Part shown: in pieces, positions 54,236-63,751 of the stretch
Layout: each line of letters opens with the position of its first letter
How positions within the stretch are numbered: position 1 is the first letter of the stretch
Source: Branchipolynoe longqiensis
Lineage: Eukaryota > Annelida > Polychaeta > Phyllodocida > Polynoidae
NCBI GenBank assembly: GCA_030323885.1
Contig: CM059186.1
Span: forward strand, 21,843,849 to 21,907,848
Direction of reading: 5' to 3'
DNA: 64,000 nucleotides
Position numbers and translations under genes: made by a program
The notes under the pieces: model-generated
Seen by the model: only the letters and a program-made list of their open reading frames with translations
What the model was told of the DNA's origin: nothing
The model's database searches: none

Positions 54236-54490
54236 GCATATATATATCCACGTATATCTATGTATATATTCATGTTTATATATATATATACGTATTTATA
54301 TACATATATTTAGATTTATATATATTTATATATTTATATATTATATATCTATTTTAATATTTGGCATATACATTGGAATATTTCTATATATTTTGAAAAT
54401 GTATATGTATATATAATTATATCTATTTTTATGCATATACATATACACTTATCTATATTATTTAGATATATATCTATATATAATATAGTT
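54236..54490. repeat. AT-rich microsatellite region
   Basis: TATATATCTATATTTATATA-type sequence. Confidence 0.85.
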
Positions 54491-54496
54491 ATATGG

Positions 54497-55168
54497 GTCA
54501 AGATCACGAAAAGAGGCCAATTGGGGAAAGTTGTTGGCGTCGAGTATAGATGTCAGCATCGATCGGTATAATTATAATTTAGCATTGACAGAGGTGTTGG
54601 AAAGTCCTTGAATTGATCCTGAATGTAAAGGTAGAGAAAATACAACAAACTTATTTGTTTCTAGGATAATTTAGTATAAAACAAAGAAATGCACAAGACT
54701 TTAAGAATTGCGACGCCGACATCTGTTAAAGTTGTCGGCGTCGATCATTGGATGTCGGCGTCAATCGGGATAATTATAATTTAGCATTGACAGAGGTGTT
54801 GGAAAGTCCTTAAATTTATCCTGAATGTAAAGGTCGAGAAAATACAACAAACTTATTTGTTTCTAGGATAATTTAATATAAAACAAAGAAATGCACAAGA
54901 CTTTAAGAATTGCGACGCCGACATCTGTTAAAGTTGTCGGTGTCGATCATTGGATGTCGGCGTCGATCGGTATAATTATAGTTTAGCATTGACAGAGGTG
55001 TTGGAAAGTCCTTAAATTTATCCTGAATGTAAAGGTCGAGAAAATACAACAACCTTATTTGTTTCTAGGATAATTTAATTTGAAACAAAGAAATGCACTA
55101 CACTTTTAAGAATTGCGATGCCGACATCTTCAATTGACCACTGATTGGCCCGTTTTCGTGAGGGTGAC
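54497..55168. mobile_element. TIR element with internal 202-bp tandem repeat
   Basis: Left GTCAAGATCACGAAAAGAGG and right complement GTCACCCTCACGAAAACGGG are inverted, followed by GCCAAT on both ends. Inside are about 2.7 copies of a 202-bp unit (TAGCATTGACAGAGGTGTTG, AATGCACAAGACTTTAAG, GACGCCGACATCTGTTAAAG). No coding capacity. Confidence 0.82.
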
Positions 55169-55518
55169 TCATATATATATATATATATATATATACACAT
55201 TCATATGCTAGACTCTGCTCACAATTTATCAGCCTTTTTTGCACTAAAACCTGTGCACAGAGGGTATCAATTACACACATCCTGGTAATTACTAGGTATC
55301 CCAGGTGCACACCCAGTATGACTATACACCCAGACACCTGCACACACAAACGCACAATGGCGTTGCTAGTGTTGCATATCACCCAAGCTCCGACATCGTG
55401 GCCACATCGCTGTACGGTGGGGATACATTACCACACTTGGGAGCATCTGGGACTAACAATAGGAGCAGAGCGGGCGGGGCGGGGCGGGGCGGGGCCGGAG
55501 CTTCAAGGTGTCAGTAGA
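55169..55518. other. Unassigned
   Basis: (AT)n at 55171-55194 and a short (GGGGC)n run at 55471-55495. No gene recognised. Confidence 0.4.
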
Positions 55519-55868
55519 CAGGTTGGTTGTTAGAGCTTTACATCCTAACAACATCTAAAGTCATATCAGGACAGTTACCAACTTGTGACAGTGCACACTC
55601 ATGGTGACTTAATAGGGCTGTCCCACTGGGAGACTAGGCCATGAACACCATGATCTGATATCCCCCTCACTCAGTCATATTATCCTGACACTAAGACAAC
55701 CAGTCCCAGCCCTATCCTAATAATGCCAAGCACCAGGTTAGGAAGCAACAAGTATCAATGTTTAAGTCATTGGTTTGACTCAACCAGGGTTCGAACCCAT
55801 CAGGCTCGAACCCCACGATCTACCAAAATGTGAATTGGATGCTCAACTCATTTGGCCATCTCGTCTGG
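55519..55868 (-). mobile_element. SINE-A copy, near full length
   Basis: TTTACATCCTAACAACATCT tail to CTCATTTGGCCATCTCGTCT head. Confidence 0.88.
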
Positions 55869-56009
55869 TCCCTAATAATGCCGACTGCCTGGCTAGGAAG
55901 CGACAAGTATACATTTTTAAGTCATCAGTTTGACTCGACCAGCGTTCAAATCCCACGATCAACCAAAACCAGAGACGGACGCTCAACTCATTCGGCCACC
56001 CCATCTGGT
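55869..56009 (-). mobile_element. SINE-A 5' part
   Basis: CCTAATAATGCCGACTGCCT to TTCGGCCACCCCATCTGGT. Sits directly behind the preceding copy in the same orientation. Confidence 0.85.
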
Positions 56010-56409
56010 GTCAGTAGATAAACAAACAGAAGAGGATACCTTGCAATTCCGGCCTCAGCAGTCTACAGCTAATGCGGCATAAAACGAGTGGGTTATGATT
56101 TCACAGCACGGAGCCCGTGCACTCGTGAAGTCAGCGGCAGCAGGAACACCCGCGGTCTAGTCACGTGATTAGTCCACTCGGCAGACTCGAGCAAGCTTGT
56201 ACAATGGGCCGGCGGATGGCGCGGCATGTAACCAAACACACGCCCGCTTCCCCGTTCGACTGACTACACGTTGTCAATGGGGCCCACCCCATAATTATCG
56301 CATCCGGTTGGCGGAGAGCGACCCCCAGCGGAACGTCCAAAGGCAATTCTGTTTTATGGCCGCGTTGGTGATGTTTATGTGGTTTCATGCACACATTTGA
56401 TTTATATGT
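56010..56409. other. Unassigned, no feature seen
   Basis: Moderately GC-rich (56100-56350) without a recognised motif or exon. Confidence 0.4.
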
Positions 56410-56720
56410 ATATACGAGACTGTCTCAAAGGGTGCTAAGCGATATGGGACAGAACTTCATCCATTGTAACCATCAATATACTATCTGCTTATGCATTTGC
56501 TCAGGATAAACTGATTTGTTGATCAACATACTATCTGCTTATGCATTTGCTCAGGATAAACTGATTTGTTTTTCACATGGTGTTTCATAATCCCAAGAGA
56601 ATACATATTGATTTGAAGCAAATGTCCTTGTGTTTTCAGTGTAACCGTTTCTGTGCTGTTTTGTGTCAATCGTTACAATGGACAAAAAAACGAAGAGTTA
56701 GCACCTTTTGAGAGAGGCTC
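56410..56720. mobile_element. MITE family H with an internal 50-bp duplication
   Basis: Ends GACTGTCTCAAAGGGTGCTA and TAGCACCTTTTGAGAGAGGC. The block TCAACATACTATCTGCTTAT through CAGGATAAACTGATTTGTT is present twice in tandem (about 56468-56516 and 56522-56570). Confidence 0.87.
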
Positions 56721-56734
56721 ATATATAAATATAT

Positions 56735-56768
56735 ATATAAATATATATATATATATACATATATATAC

Positions 56769-56803
<35 letters not shown>
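56735..56803. repeat. (AT)n microsatellite
   Basis: AT runs broken by ACATATATATACATT. Confidence 0.92.
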
Positions 56804-56807
<4 letters not shown>

Positions 56808-56814
56808 GTACTAT

Positions 56815-56984
56815 AACCTTGCCAAAACTAATTTCCCATGTTTGCACTCAAAAGATCTAAAAAGTTTACCATTTAAAATAAACGTAACTTTGAACTAATG
56901 TAAAGTAGATACTGGTGATCGATCTAATATATTTATCTCAGAAAAAATACAGAAATTAAAAACCATCGGACTATGCCACTTTAA
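56815..56984. mobile_element. MITE family F half-copy
   Basis: CCATCGGACTATGCCACTTT at 56963-56982, preceded by TTTATCTCAGAAAAAATAC. It joins the end of the DIRS-like remnant. Confidence 0.6.
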
Positions 56985-57482
56985 TGTATGTTGAAATAAA
57001 GGTGAAATTCTTTTCGACCGACAACCAGAATAGCTCATGCAACACCCCCATAATATCCTGTGATCTTGACCTACCAGAGTTCAATGGTGCCTGTACCACG
57101 GCACTATCAGTTATAAAAATAATATGGGAGTCCCCCCCCCCTCCCCCAATCTGCAGCCCAGCGAATGGCTCCTTCCATAACTGCTCTCATTTCCTTTATA
57201 TTAATATGCATCTCGGCTACATCCCCCGGGACTCGAACATGGTGATGACCCATCTCACGTGCTAACATGGTATCATCTGTCCCATCAAATGTTGCGACCA
57301 GCCAGTCCCCCCCCCCCCCCCACCTCCCGCTCCCCCGCACCCCCCCCCCCCCTGTGTGAAGCACCCAGCCCTAGTTTGATGCATCGCTATAAACTGCCTC
57401 GGTTGCGGCAAACTTGCCCAACATACCGCCTTTCCCATTAAAATTCCTGGCGAAAGTAGCCCAGGAGGAGATATCATCACTG
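56985..57482 (-). pseudogene. DIRS-like retroelement, RNase H region
   Basis: RNase H would remove the RNA strand during reverse transcription. Minus-strand frames read SWATFARNFNGK, then VYSDASN before a TAG, then after a shift DWLVATFDGTDD, HINIKEMRAV, RWAADWG, and after another shift IIFITDSAVVQAPLNSG and LHELFWLSVEKNFTF. The DAS and TDS aspartates and the HINIKE block fit the RNase H that follows the reverse transcriptase in DIRS-type elements. It is broken by stops and by homopolymer C runs at 57123-57140, 57306-57320 and 57339-57351. It is separated from the reverse transcriptase by the 26-bp array. The expected tyrosine recombinase is not present. Confidence 0.75.
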
Positions 57483-59030
57483 AAAGCGGTATTTAGCCTG
57501 ACCTTATAAAAGTGGTATTTAGCCTGACCTTATAACAGCGGTATTTAGCCTGACCTTATAAAAGTGATATTTAGCCTGGCACTATAAAAGTGGTATTTAG
57601 CCTGACCTTATAAAAGTGGTATTTAGCCTGACCTTATAAAAGTGGTATTTAGCCTGACCTTATAAAAGTGGTATTTAGCCTGACCTTATAAAGTGGTATT
57701 TAGCCTGACCTTATAAAGTGATATTTATCCTGACCTTATAAAGTGGTACTTAGCCTGACCTTATAAAAGCGGTATTTAGCCTGACCTTATAACAGCAGTA
57801 TTTAGCCTGACCTTATAAAAGTGATATTTAGCCTGGCATTATAAAAGTGGTATTTAGCCTGACCTTATAAAAGTGGTATTTAGCCTGACCGTATAAAAGT
57901 GGTATTTAGCCTGACCTTATAAAAGTGGTATTTAGCCTGACCTTATAAAGTGATATTTATCCTGACCTTATAAAGTGGTACTTAGCCTGACCTTATAAAA
58001 GCGGTATTTAGCCTGACCTTATAAAGTGGTATTTAGCCTGACCTTATAAAAGTGGTATTTAGCCTGACCTTATAAAAGTGGTATTAAGCCTGACCTTATA
58101 ACAGTGGTATTTAGCCTGACCTTATAAAGTGATATTTAGCCTGGCATTATAAAAGTGGTATTTAGCCTGACCTTATAAAAGTGGTATTTAGCCTGACCTT
58201 ATGAAAGTGGTATTTAGCCTGACCTTATAAAGTGGTACTTAGCCTGACCTTATGAGGTGATATTTATCCTGACCTTATAAAGTGGTACTTAGACTGACCT
58301 TATAAAGTGGTGTTTAGCCTGACCTTATAAAAGTGGTATTTAGCCTGACCTTATAAACGTGGTATTAAGCCTGACCTTATAAAGTGATATTTATCCTGAC
58401 CTTATAAAGTGGTACTTAGCCTGACCTTATAAAAGTGGTATTTAGCCTGACCTTATAAAAGTGGTATTTAGACTGACCTTATAAAGTGGTATTTAGCCTG
58501 ACCTTATAAAGTGGTATTTAGCCTGACCTTATAAAGGTGTTATTAAGCCTGACTTTATAACAGCGGTATTTAGCCTGACCTTATAAAAGTGGTATTTAGC
58601 CTGACCTTATAAAAGTGGTATTTTGCCTGACCGTATAAAAGTGGTATTTAGCCTGACCTTATAAAAGCGGTATTTAGCCTGACCTTATAAAAGCGGTATT
58701 TAGCCTGACCTTATAACGTTATATTTATCCTGACCTTATAAAGTGGTACTTAGCCTGACCTTATAAAAGCGGTATTTAGCCTGACCTTATAAAAGTGGTA
58801 TTTAGACTGACCTTATAAAGTGGTATTTAGCCTGACCTTATAAAAGTGGTATTTAGCCTGACCTTATAAAAGTGGTATTAAGCCTGACCTTATAAAGGTG
58901 GTATTTAACCTGACCTTATAAAGTGGTGTTTAGCCTGATCTTATAAAAGCGGTATTTAGCCTGACCTTATAAAAGTGGTATTTAGCCTGACCTTATAAAA
59001 GCGGTATCTAACCTGACCTTATAAAAGGGT
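57483..59030. repeat. 25-26-bp minisatellite, about 60 copies, inside the DIRS-like coding region
   Basis: Unit GTGGTATTTAGCCTGACCTT followed by ATAAAA. Variants lack one A, or have CTTATGA, GCGGTATTT or GATATTTATCC; groups of variants recur in the same order, suggesting larger duplications within the array. Reverse transcriptase sequence ends just right of it and RNase H resumes just left of it, in the same orientation. Confidence 0.95.
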
Positions 59031-59585
59031 TCTCGTACTGTGCCTATCAAATCATACACGTGCCTAGTAAATGTGCGGCCACCCCTAATAACTTACGCAC
59101 AATGGGCTAAAATACCCGCTAATTTCTCCAACTCCAGGCGGGTGGACTTCCTCCTCCCCTTAAAACGTCTCAATATCTCACGGAGCTTTACTAATTTATC
59201 TGCTGGCGGGGTAAGTTCAAGCGTTTCAGAATTGACATCTATACCGAGGAACCTAATGTTCTTTGTAGGGGAGCTAAGCTTCTTAAAGCTAATTAAAAAA
59301 AAACTAATCTGCGCAAGAGCGCTATGACCCAGTTTTGAAAAACCCCTGTCTCTTGTTGATTACTCCCGACGATACAACAATCGTCTAAGTAATTAATAAT
59401 TCTCCCTGCCCCCTCCGTCCCCGCACACCGCACAATGAAGTCAGACATGTGGGAGCATATGTAGGGGCTTGATGAAAGGCCCATGCATAACCTGCCATCC
59501 ATCAAGTAGCTCTCCTCCGACTGTCCACTAAAAACCCAGCGTAAGCCACTACGGTGGCCCGGGAAGATATGGATGCTTAGCTTAT
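59031..59585 (-). pseudogene. DIRS-like retroelement, reverse transcriptase region
   Basis: Minus-strand translation shows SIHIFPGHRSGLRWVFSGQ, LCMGLSSSPYICSHMSDF, the catalytic box NYLDD (59375-59390), then after a frameshift in an A/T run near 59293-59302 NIRFLGIDVNSETLELTPP, LRRFKGRRKSTRLELEKLAG, ILAHC and, after an in-frame TAA, GGRTFTRHVYDL. The order FGL-like box, YLDD, FLG, K-L-x-LAG and GGRTF is typical of the reverse transcriptase of DIRS-type retrotransposons. The upstream fingers region ends at a G run (59586-59604). The protein cannot be made as it stands. The assignment to a DIRS-type element rests on motif order; a gypsy-like origin is less likely. Confidence 0.8.
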
Positions 59586-59604
59586 GGGGGGGGGGGGGGG
59601 GGGG

Positions 59605-59870
59605 TTCGTAACCTTACGATGGTTACCGGCTGCAAAACTGCAGCAATATAGAAAGGCCCCGATAAATCGGTCCAATCTTTGGTTGGAGATTAATCTTCAG
59701 GTGGGACGGTTGTAGAAGCTGGGGATATCTTTAGAACATTCAAAATGGCGAAGCGTTGGGGCGGCCCCGAATCAATCCGGTCCGGCGGTAGCAGAGCACT
59801 CGTGTCCAGTAACAGCAGGAAGGGTTCAGGAGGAAGGGATGGGCAAAGGTGGGTCCAGCAAGTTCCCGCA
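59605..59870 (-). repeat. Segment J, copy 2
   Basis: Reverse complement matches 53110-53410 (CCAACCAAAGATTGGACCGA, TCCCCAGCTTCTACAACCG, TACCGCCGGACCGGATTGA). It may be part of the DIRS-like element or of a foldback element; copies in both places lie beside CCGG- or TCCG-word sequence. Confidence 0.7.
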
Positions 59871-60573
59871 ACAAGAACAGAGCGTGGCTTATCCGTGGCT
59901 GGTCCTTGGTGATCCTTGTTGATCCGTGTCTAGTCCTTGGTGATCCGGCATCATCCGGGGTTGGCCCCAGATGTTTTAAAATGTTAAAAATATCCCTGGC
60001 GATCTGGGGAATATTGCAATCCGGGGTCAATCCGGCATCATCCGGGTGTAATCTGGGGGTGGTCCGGGTAGTCTGGGTGTTGTCCGGGGGTAGTTTGTGT
60101 CCCGTCCGGGACACAAACAAAATGAGTCTGGGTCATTTTTAATCCGGAAGAGCCACGTTTTAGCCCCGGACTAGCCCCGACAGAGCCACGGACCACTCCT
60201 GGACTGCCCGGATAAGACCTGGACAGGCTGGATGACCACGGATTAACCAGGGATTGCCATGGATAGCCATGGATGACCACGTATTACTCACGGACTACCC
60301 CAGGATGAGTCCCACATTTCAGGCTATCATCCGGGGATTGCCCGGAGCTCGTCCGGGGGTTGTCCGGGGCTCATCCGTGTAGTCCGGGGGTTGTCCGGGG
60401 CTCATCTGGGGTGATCTGGGCTTGTTCTAGTTCATGGCTCGTCCGGGTAGGTGTGAGAGTGAGGCAAAAGTAGCTATTTTATCCGGGGCTGTCGGGAACA
60501 GTCCGGGGGAATGGTCCGGGGGTGGTCCGGCTAAAAATCCGGGGCTAGTCCGGGTAGGTGTGACTTGGGCTTA
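59871..60573. mobile_element. Foldback element FB8, same family as FB5
   Basis: Right end GGTGTGACTTGGGCTTA. Arms of GTCCGGGG words; centre ATGTTTTAAAATGTTAAAAA at 59968-59987. The inner block GGTGTGAGAGTGAGGCAAAA matches FB5 in reverse. The left terminal repeat is missing. Confidence 0.72.
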
Positions 60574-60850
60574 ACCTGTCTTGCTCTCTCCCTCCGTTGC
60601 CGACAAAGTCACAGGCCGCCTCACATGGCCGCACTCGCTCACCTGATATTACCTGGCCAGGGTCAGCTTGCTCGTCGCCCCATATCCCGCCAGTGTTCGT
60701 TGAATTGACTGCCACTAATTGTGTGTTTATATTTTCGTCGCCCCATAACCAGTGACACTCCGGTCCACTGCCCACACCTATCGTAGTACACACACTCTCC
60801 CGAGGTTGTCCCTGGCAACCACCTGCCTCAACACCTCTCTGGTCACTCAC
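60574..60850 (-). pseudogene. DIRS-like retroelement, ORF1 C-terminal part (probable)
   Basis: Open minus-strand stretch without recognised motif (QPRESVCTTIGVG, CHWLWGDENINTQ, VISGERVRPCEAACDF). It lies in line with the ORF1 remnant to the right, from which it is separated only by the inserted TIR element at 60854-61140. Placement in the same element is inferred from position. Confidence 0.45.
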
Positions 60851-60853
60851 CTG

Positions 60854-61140
60854 GGCCGCATTCAGAGTCCGTCTCCGAGACGTCTCCGCGATGCTGTTTG
60901 GCTTATTTCCGTTCAGGGTGCGTCTCTGAGGTGTCCCCAAGACATCTCCCTTTTCAAATTGGAGAAAAAAAGCGACTCGAATATGGCCGCCGTATTCAGT
61001 GGTTTCAGCCAATCAGAGTGCTTCCTTTTCATTGCAAATGGCTGCCATTTTTGAGGTGGCCGACTGCTAAATGCCGTTCAGACTAGCGTGACGTCAGGGC
61101 CGTTTCCGAGGCGCCTCTGAGACGGACCCTGAACGCGGCC
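60854..61140. mobile_element. TIR element C3 with 3-bp CTG duplication
   Basis: Ends GGCCGCATTCAGAGTCCGTC and GAGACGGACCCTGAACGCGGCC are inverted; flanked by CTG at 60851-60853 and 61141-61143. Contains TTCAGTGGTTTCAGCCAATC, shared with 63752-64000. Inserted in the retroelement ORF1. Confidence 0.9.
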
Positions 61141-61143
61141 CTG

Positions 61144-62531
61144 GCACACCTCTACCGTGACCCTGTGCCGGCTCCCCAGCTGATCGGCCTAGGCGCCATT
61201 GGGCTCAGTAGGCGTCAAAGAAGGTGCGTTCGAGCACCCTGCCCTGTCCTCCTCTCCTCCCCGATGCACCGGAGCACTCCCTCACTAAGCAGTCATTCCT
61301 TGCAGCTGGCCCTCTTGTGGACCTTCCCGCCACATTTTGAGCACTTATGTTCGAATCTACATTCGTCATCAAGTCGACCACAACCTTACTCGCTATTCCA
61401 CACGAAACACGCCATGTTTGGTTTTCCTCCTCTGGTACTCTTAGGTTTTTCACTAAAACTAGACGATGACTTTTTTGACCTGATACTGTCTGGGCCACAG
61501 TGCAGGACGCTTTAGCCTGTGTGGGTATGAGAGAAATCCTCGAATCCCACCTTTTCAGCTAGCATCCTAATACAAAAGTGATAGTCCACATGAGAACTGT
61601 CGTGGTACTAATTATTCCTCGCCCTGTGTGAGATAACATGGATATGTTCTAATAAGGCCATGTGGTCCTGAAGAGACATAACTGGTATTTCAAGAGCCCA
61701 TGCAGCGGTTGCTGCTACCAGCTCATGCCAATTTAGTTTCTCAACCTTCTTACGGGAAACAGTATATCTCTTCAGAGACCACTTACTTCTGGCCTTGCGT
61801 TCAGCACTGCAGGTTGAGGTGCTGCTTGAAGAACGTCGTATCCGCCTCCCGTCACGGGACCTACTCCTAGACCTGCCCATGCAGCGGTTGCTGCTACCAG
61901 CCCATGACAATTTAGTTTCTCAACCTTCTTACGGGAAACAGTATATCTCTTCAGAGACCACTTACTTCTGGCCTTGCGTTCGGCTCTGCAGGTTGAGGTG
62001 CTGCTTGAAGAACGTCGTCTCCGCCTCCCGTCACGTGACCTCCTCCTCGACCTGCCGTAGGTCGAGTAGCCCGACTCCGTCCCTCACGTTGGCGCCTGCG
62101 GTTCGTCCGCCGCCATGTTGGTCTCGTCCGGTCTGAGACAACTGTCATAGCGTTAACGTGTCAGTTCGTCCGTTATGGCCGCCTCCTTCCGTTTTTTTCT
62201 CCTTGATAGCTAACAGTAGCAGGCGGTCCCTCTCCGCCCTCAATTCACCCAGCTTATTCTCCAGTCACAGTTCCTCTATTTGGCGCAATGTTTCATTCCG
62301 TTGCTTCGCTATCGACATTTCAGAAAGTCCTGAGTCGAGTTCCGCTACCTCGTCTTTCACTGATTTACTCAATTTCGCTAATGACGAACTGCAGACCGTC
62401 CTGGTACTTCCTGCCGCCTTCTTCTGATAGTGGTCACAGTCCTCCGGATTCGATAAATCGTGGCTATCTCCACAAGAGCCACACAAATCCACTGGCATAA
62501 TCCAATTGCTAACAGAACCTACTCGAACCAC
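61144..62531 (-). pseudogene. DIRS-like retroelement, ORF1 (gag-like, zinc-binding)
   Basis: Gag-like nucleic-acid-binding protein remnant. Starting at about 62531 it reads MVRVGSVSNWIMPVDLCGSC, DLSNPEDCDHYQKKAAG and a coiled-coil-like LAKLSKSVKDEVAELDSG. Then follow an Arg/Ser region (RSRSRDGRR), WSLKRYTVSRKKVEKLNWHE, LVAATAAWALEIPVM, HVDYHFCIRMLAEKVGFED, HCGPDSI, RGGKPNMACFVWNSE and the Cys/His block CRFEHKCSKCGGKVHKRASC. In-frame stops follow ARNN (about 61605), HTHTG (about 61515), WNSE (about 61386) and CKE (about 61302). A 187-bp piece is duplicated (61690-61876 and 61877-62062). The order coiled coil, RS region, conserved block, Cys/His block resembles ORF1 of DIRS-type elements. In line with the YLDD reverse transcriptase downstream. 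Confidence 0.65.
61690..62062. repeat. Direct duplication of about 187 bp in the ORF1 remnant
   Basis: CATGCAGCGGTTGCTGCTAC starts both copies; they differ at a few positions (CAGCTCATGCC against CAGCCCATGAC). Confidence 0.92.
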
Positions 62532-62561
62532 ATTACTGCATATCCTGATATGCAGCTATAC

Positions 62562-62637
62562 ATATATATATATATATATATATATATCTGATATGTGTAT
62601 ATTATTTGTTATATAAGTATATCCAGCTGATATATAT

Positions 62638-62673
<36 letters not shown>
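62562..62673. repeat. (AT)n microsatellites
   Basis: Two AT runs separated by a short GATATGTGTATATTATTTGT segment. Confidence 0.92.
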
Positions 62674-62762
62674 CCTGATGACAGTTCTTCAACATCCACG
62701 TGTGATCCCAATCAATAACCATATATAATAACTCATAAGCGCACGTAGCTAATAAGTAATAT

Positions 62763-62942
62763 ATCTACCTCTCTCTAAATCGACCGACCATGACACCGAC
62801 TTTATATGGTTCATTTCGTATTAGGGAGTTTAAACAAAATCATTACAATGGTATCGTATGGGCGATCGTTTGGGGCACAAGTGATCGATGTAAGTGAGTG
62901 GTCGATCTGTGGAGGTGGCCAGTTAGAGAGGTTTTACTGTAT
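62763..62942. mobile_element. Small TIR element P3 (pogo/mariner-like ends), reversed
   Basis: Left CCTCTCTCTAAATCGACCGA, right GGCCAGTTAGAGAGGTTTTA then CTGTA. Inverse orientation of 28649-28843. Confidence 0.8.
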
Positions 62943-63299
62943 GTATATATAGGTATATATATATATATATGTACATATCCAGATGTTATATATTAGCTAT
63001 GCGCGTATATGAGTTATATATGTTTATATATATATTCATAGATTGGGGTGACGCATGGATGTTGATGAACTGTTGTTATCAGGCTGTCTGCGGCCATATC
63101 CCTGCCCTCCTACCGGCCCAAGCCGCCCTCCTCCCGGGCTTATCCCGTCACTCCGGTACCCGGTAGATAGCCCCCTTCCCCCCGTTGCCCCTCCCCTCCC
63201 CCCGGCCACACCCCCCGCTGACTTCGGGCAGCACGGCCCGTGTCCCCCTACCCCTCGCCCCTCCCGGCCGCTGCCGAGCGCGTTCATGCCATCAGAGAC
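62943..63299. other. Unassigned; AT-rich then C-rich
   Basis: (AT)n to about 63050, then C-rich sequence with open frames in both directions; no family recognised. From about 63290 it runs into a SINE-A head. Confidence 0.4.
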
Positions 63300-63386
63300 C
63301 GGGCGCGTGCGGGAGGTCGGGAGTTCGGTTCCCGGTCCAGTCAAACCATTGACTTATAAAACTGTTACTTGTCACTTCCTAGCCTG
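63300..63386 (+). mobile_element. SINE-A, left part of an interrupted copy
   Basis: GGGAGTTCGGTTCCCGGTCC and TCAAACCATTGACTTATAAA, up to CTTCCTAGCCTG. Confidence 0.85.
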
Positions 63387-63520
63387 GCCCATATTCACGA
63401 TGCGGTGTTAGCTTACACTCGGTGTGTTTGCACTCCTTGCGTACTGAGTTTTCGCCGCTAACCCAGAAATCCCGGCCAAAACCAGTTTTGGCTCGCTAAC
63501 ACCGCATCATGAATACGGCC
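63387..63520. mobile_element. TIR element C4 inserted in SINE-A
   Basis: 134 bp. Ends GCCCATATTCACGATGCGGT and, complemented, GGCCGTATTCATGATGCGGT. Flanks CTG (63384-63386) and CAG (63521-63523), agreeing at outer bases only. Interior GCCGCTAACCCAGAAATCCC resembles the 70-bp array unit at 24.5 kb. Confidence 0.85.
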
Positions 63521-63725
63521 CAGTGCTCGGCATGGATAGGATAGGGCAAGGACTGGTTAGCTCATTGTCAGCATAATGCGACAGTGGGATATTGGGTCAT
63601 GGTGCCAGCGGCCTGATTTCCCAGTGGGGCAGCACTATAAAGTCGCCATGAGTGTGCCCTGTCACAAGTTGGTACCCCTCCTGATATGACCTTAGATGTT
63701 GCCAGGACATAAAACTCCAACAACC
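63521..63725 (+). mobile_element. SINE-A, right part of the interrupted copy
   Basis: AGTGCTCGGCATGGATAGGA to GATGTTGCCAGGACATAAAA, resuming exactly where the left part stopped. Confidence 0.88.
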
Positions 63726-63751
63726 AATCATTTTCATCATTTGGCTACCAG

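Noticed and set aside
59040..59327. 95-codon plus-strand frame
   Set aside because: It lies opposite the minus-strand reverse transcriptase remnant, which has the recognisable motifs.
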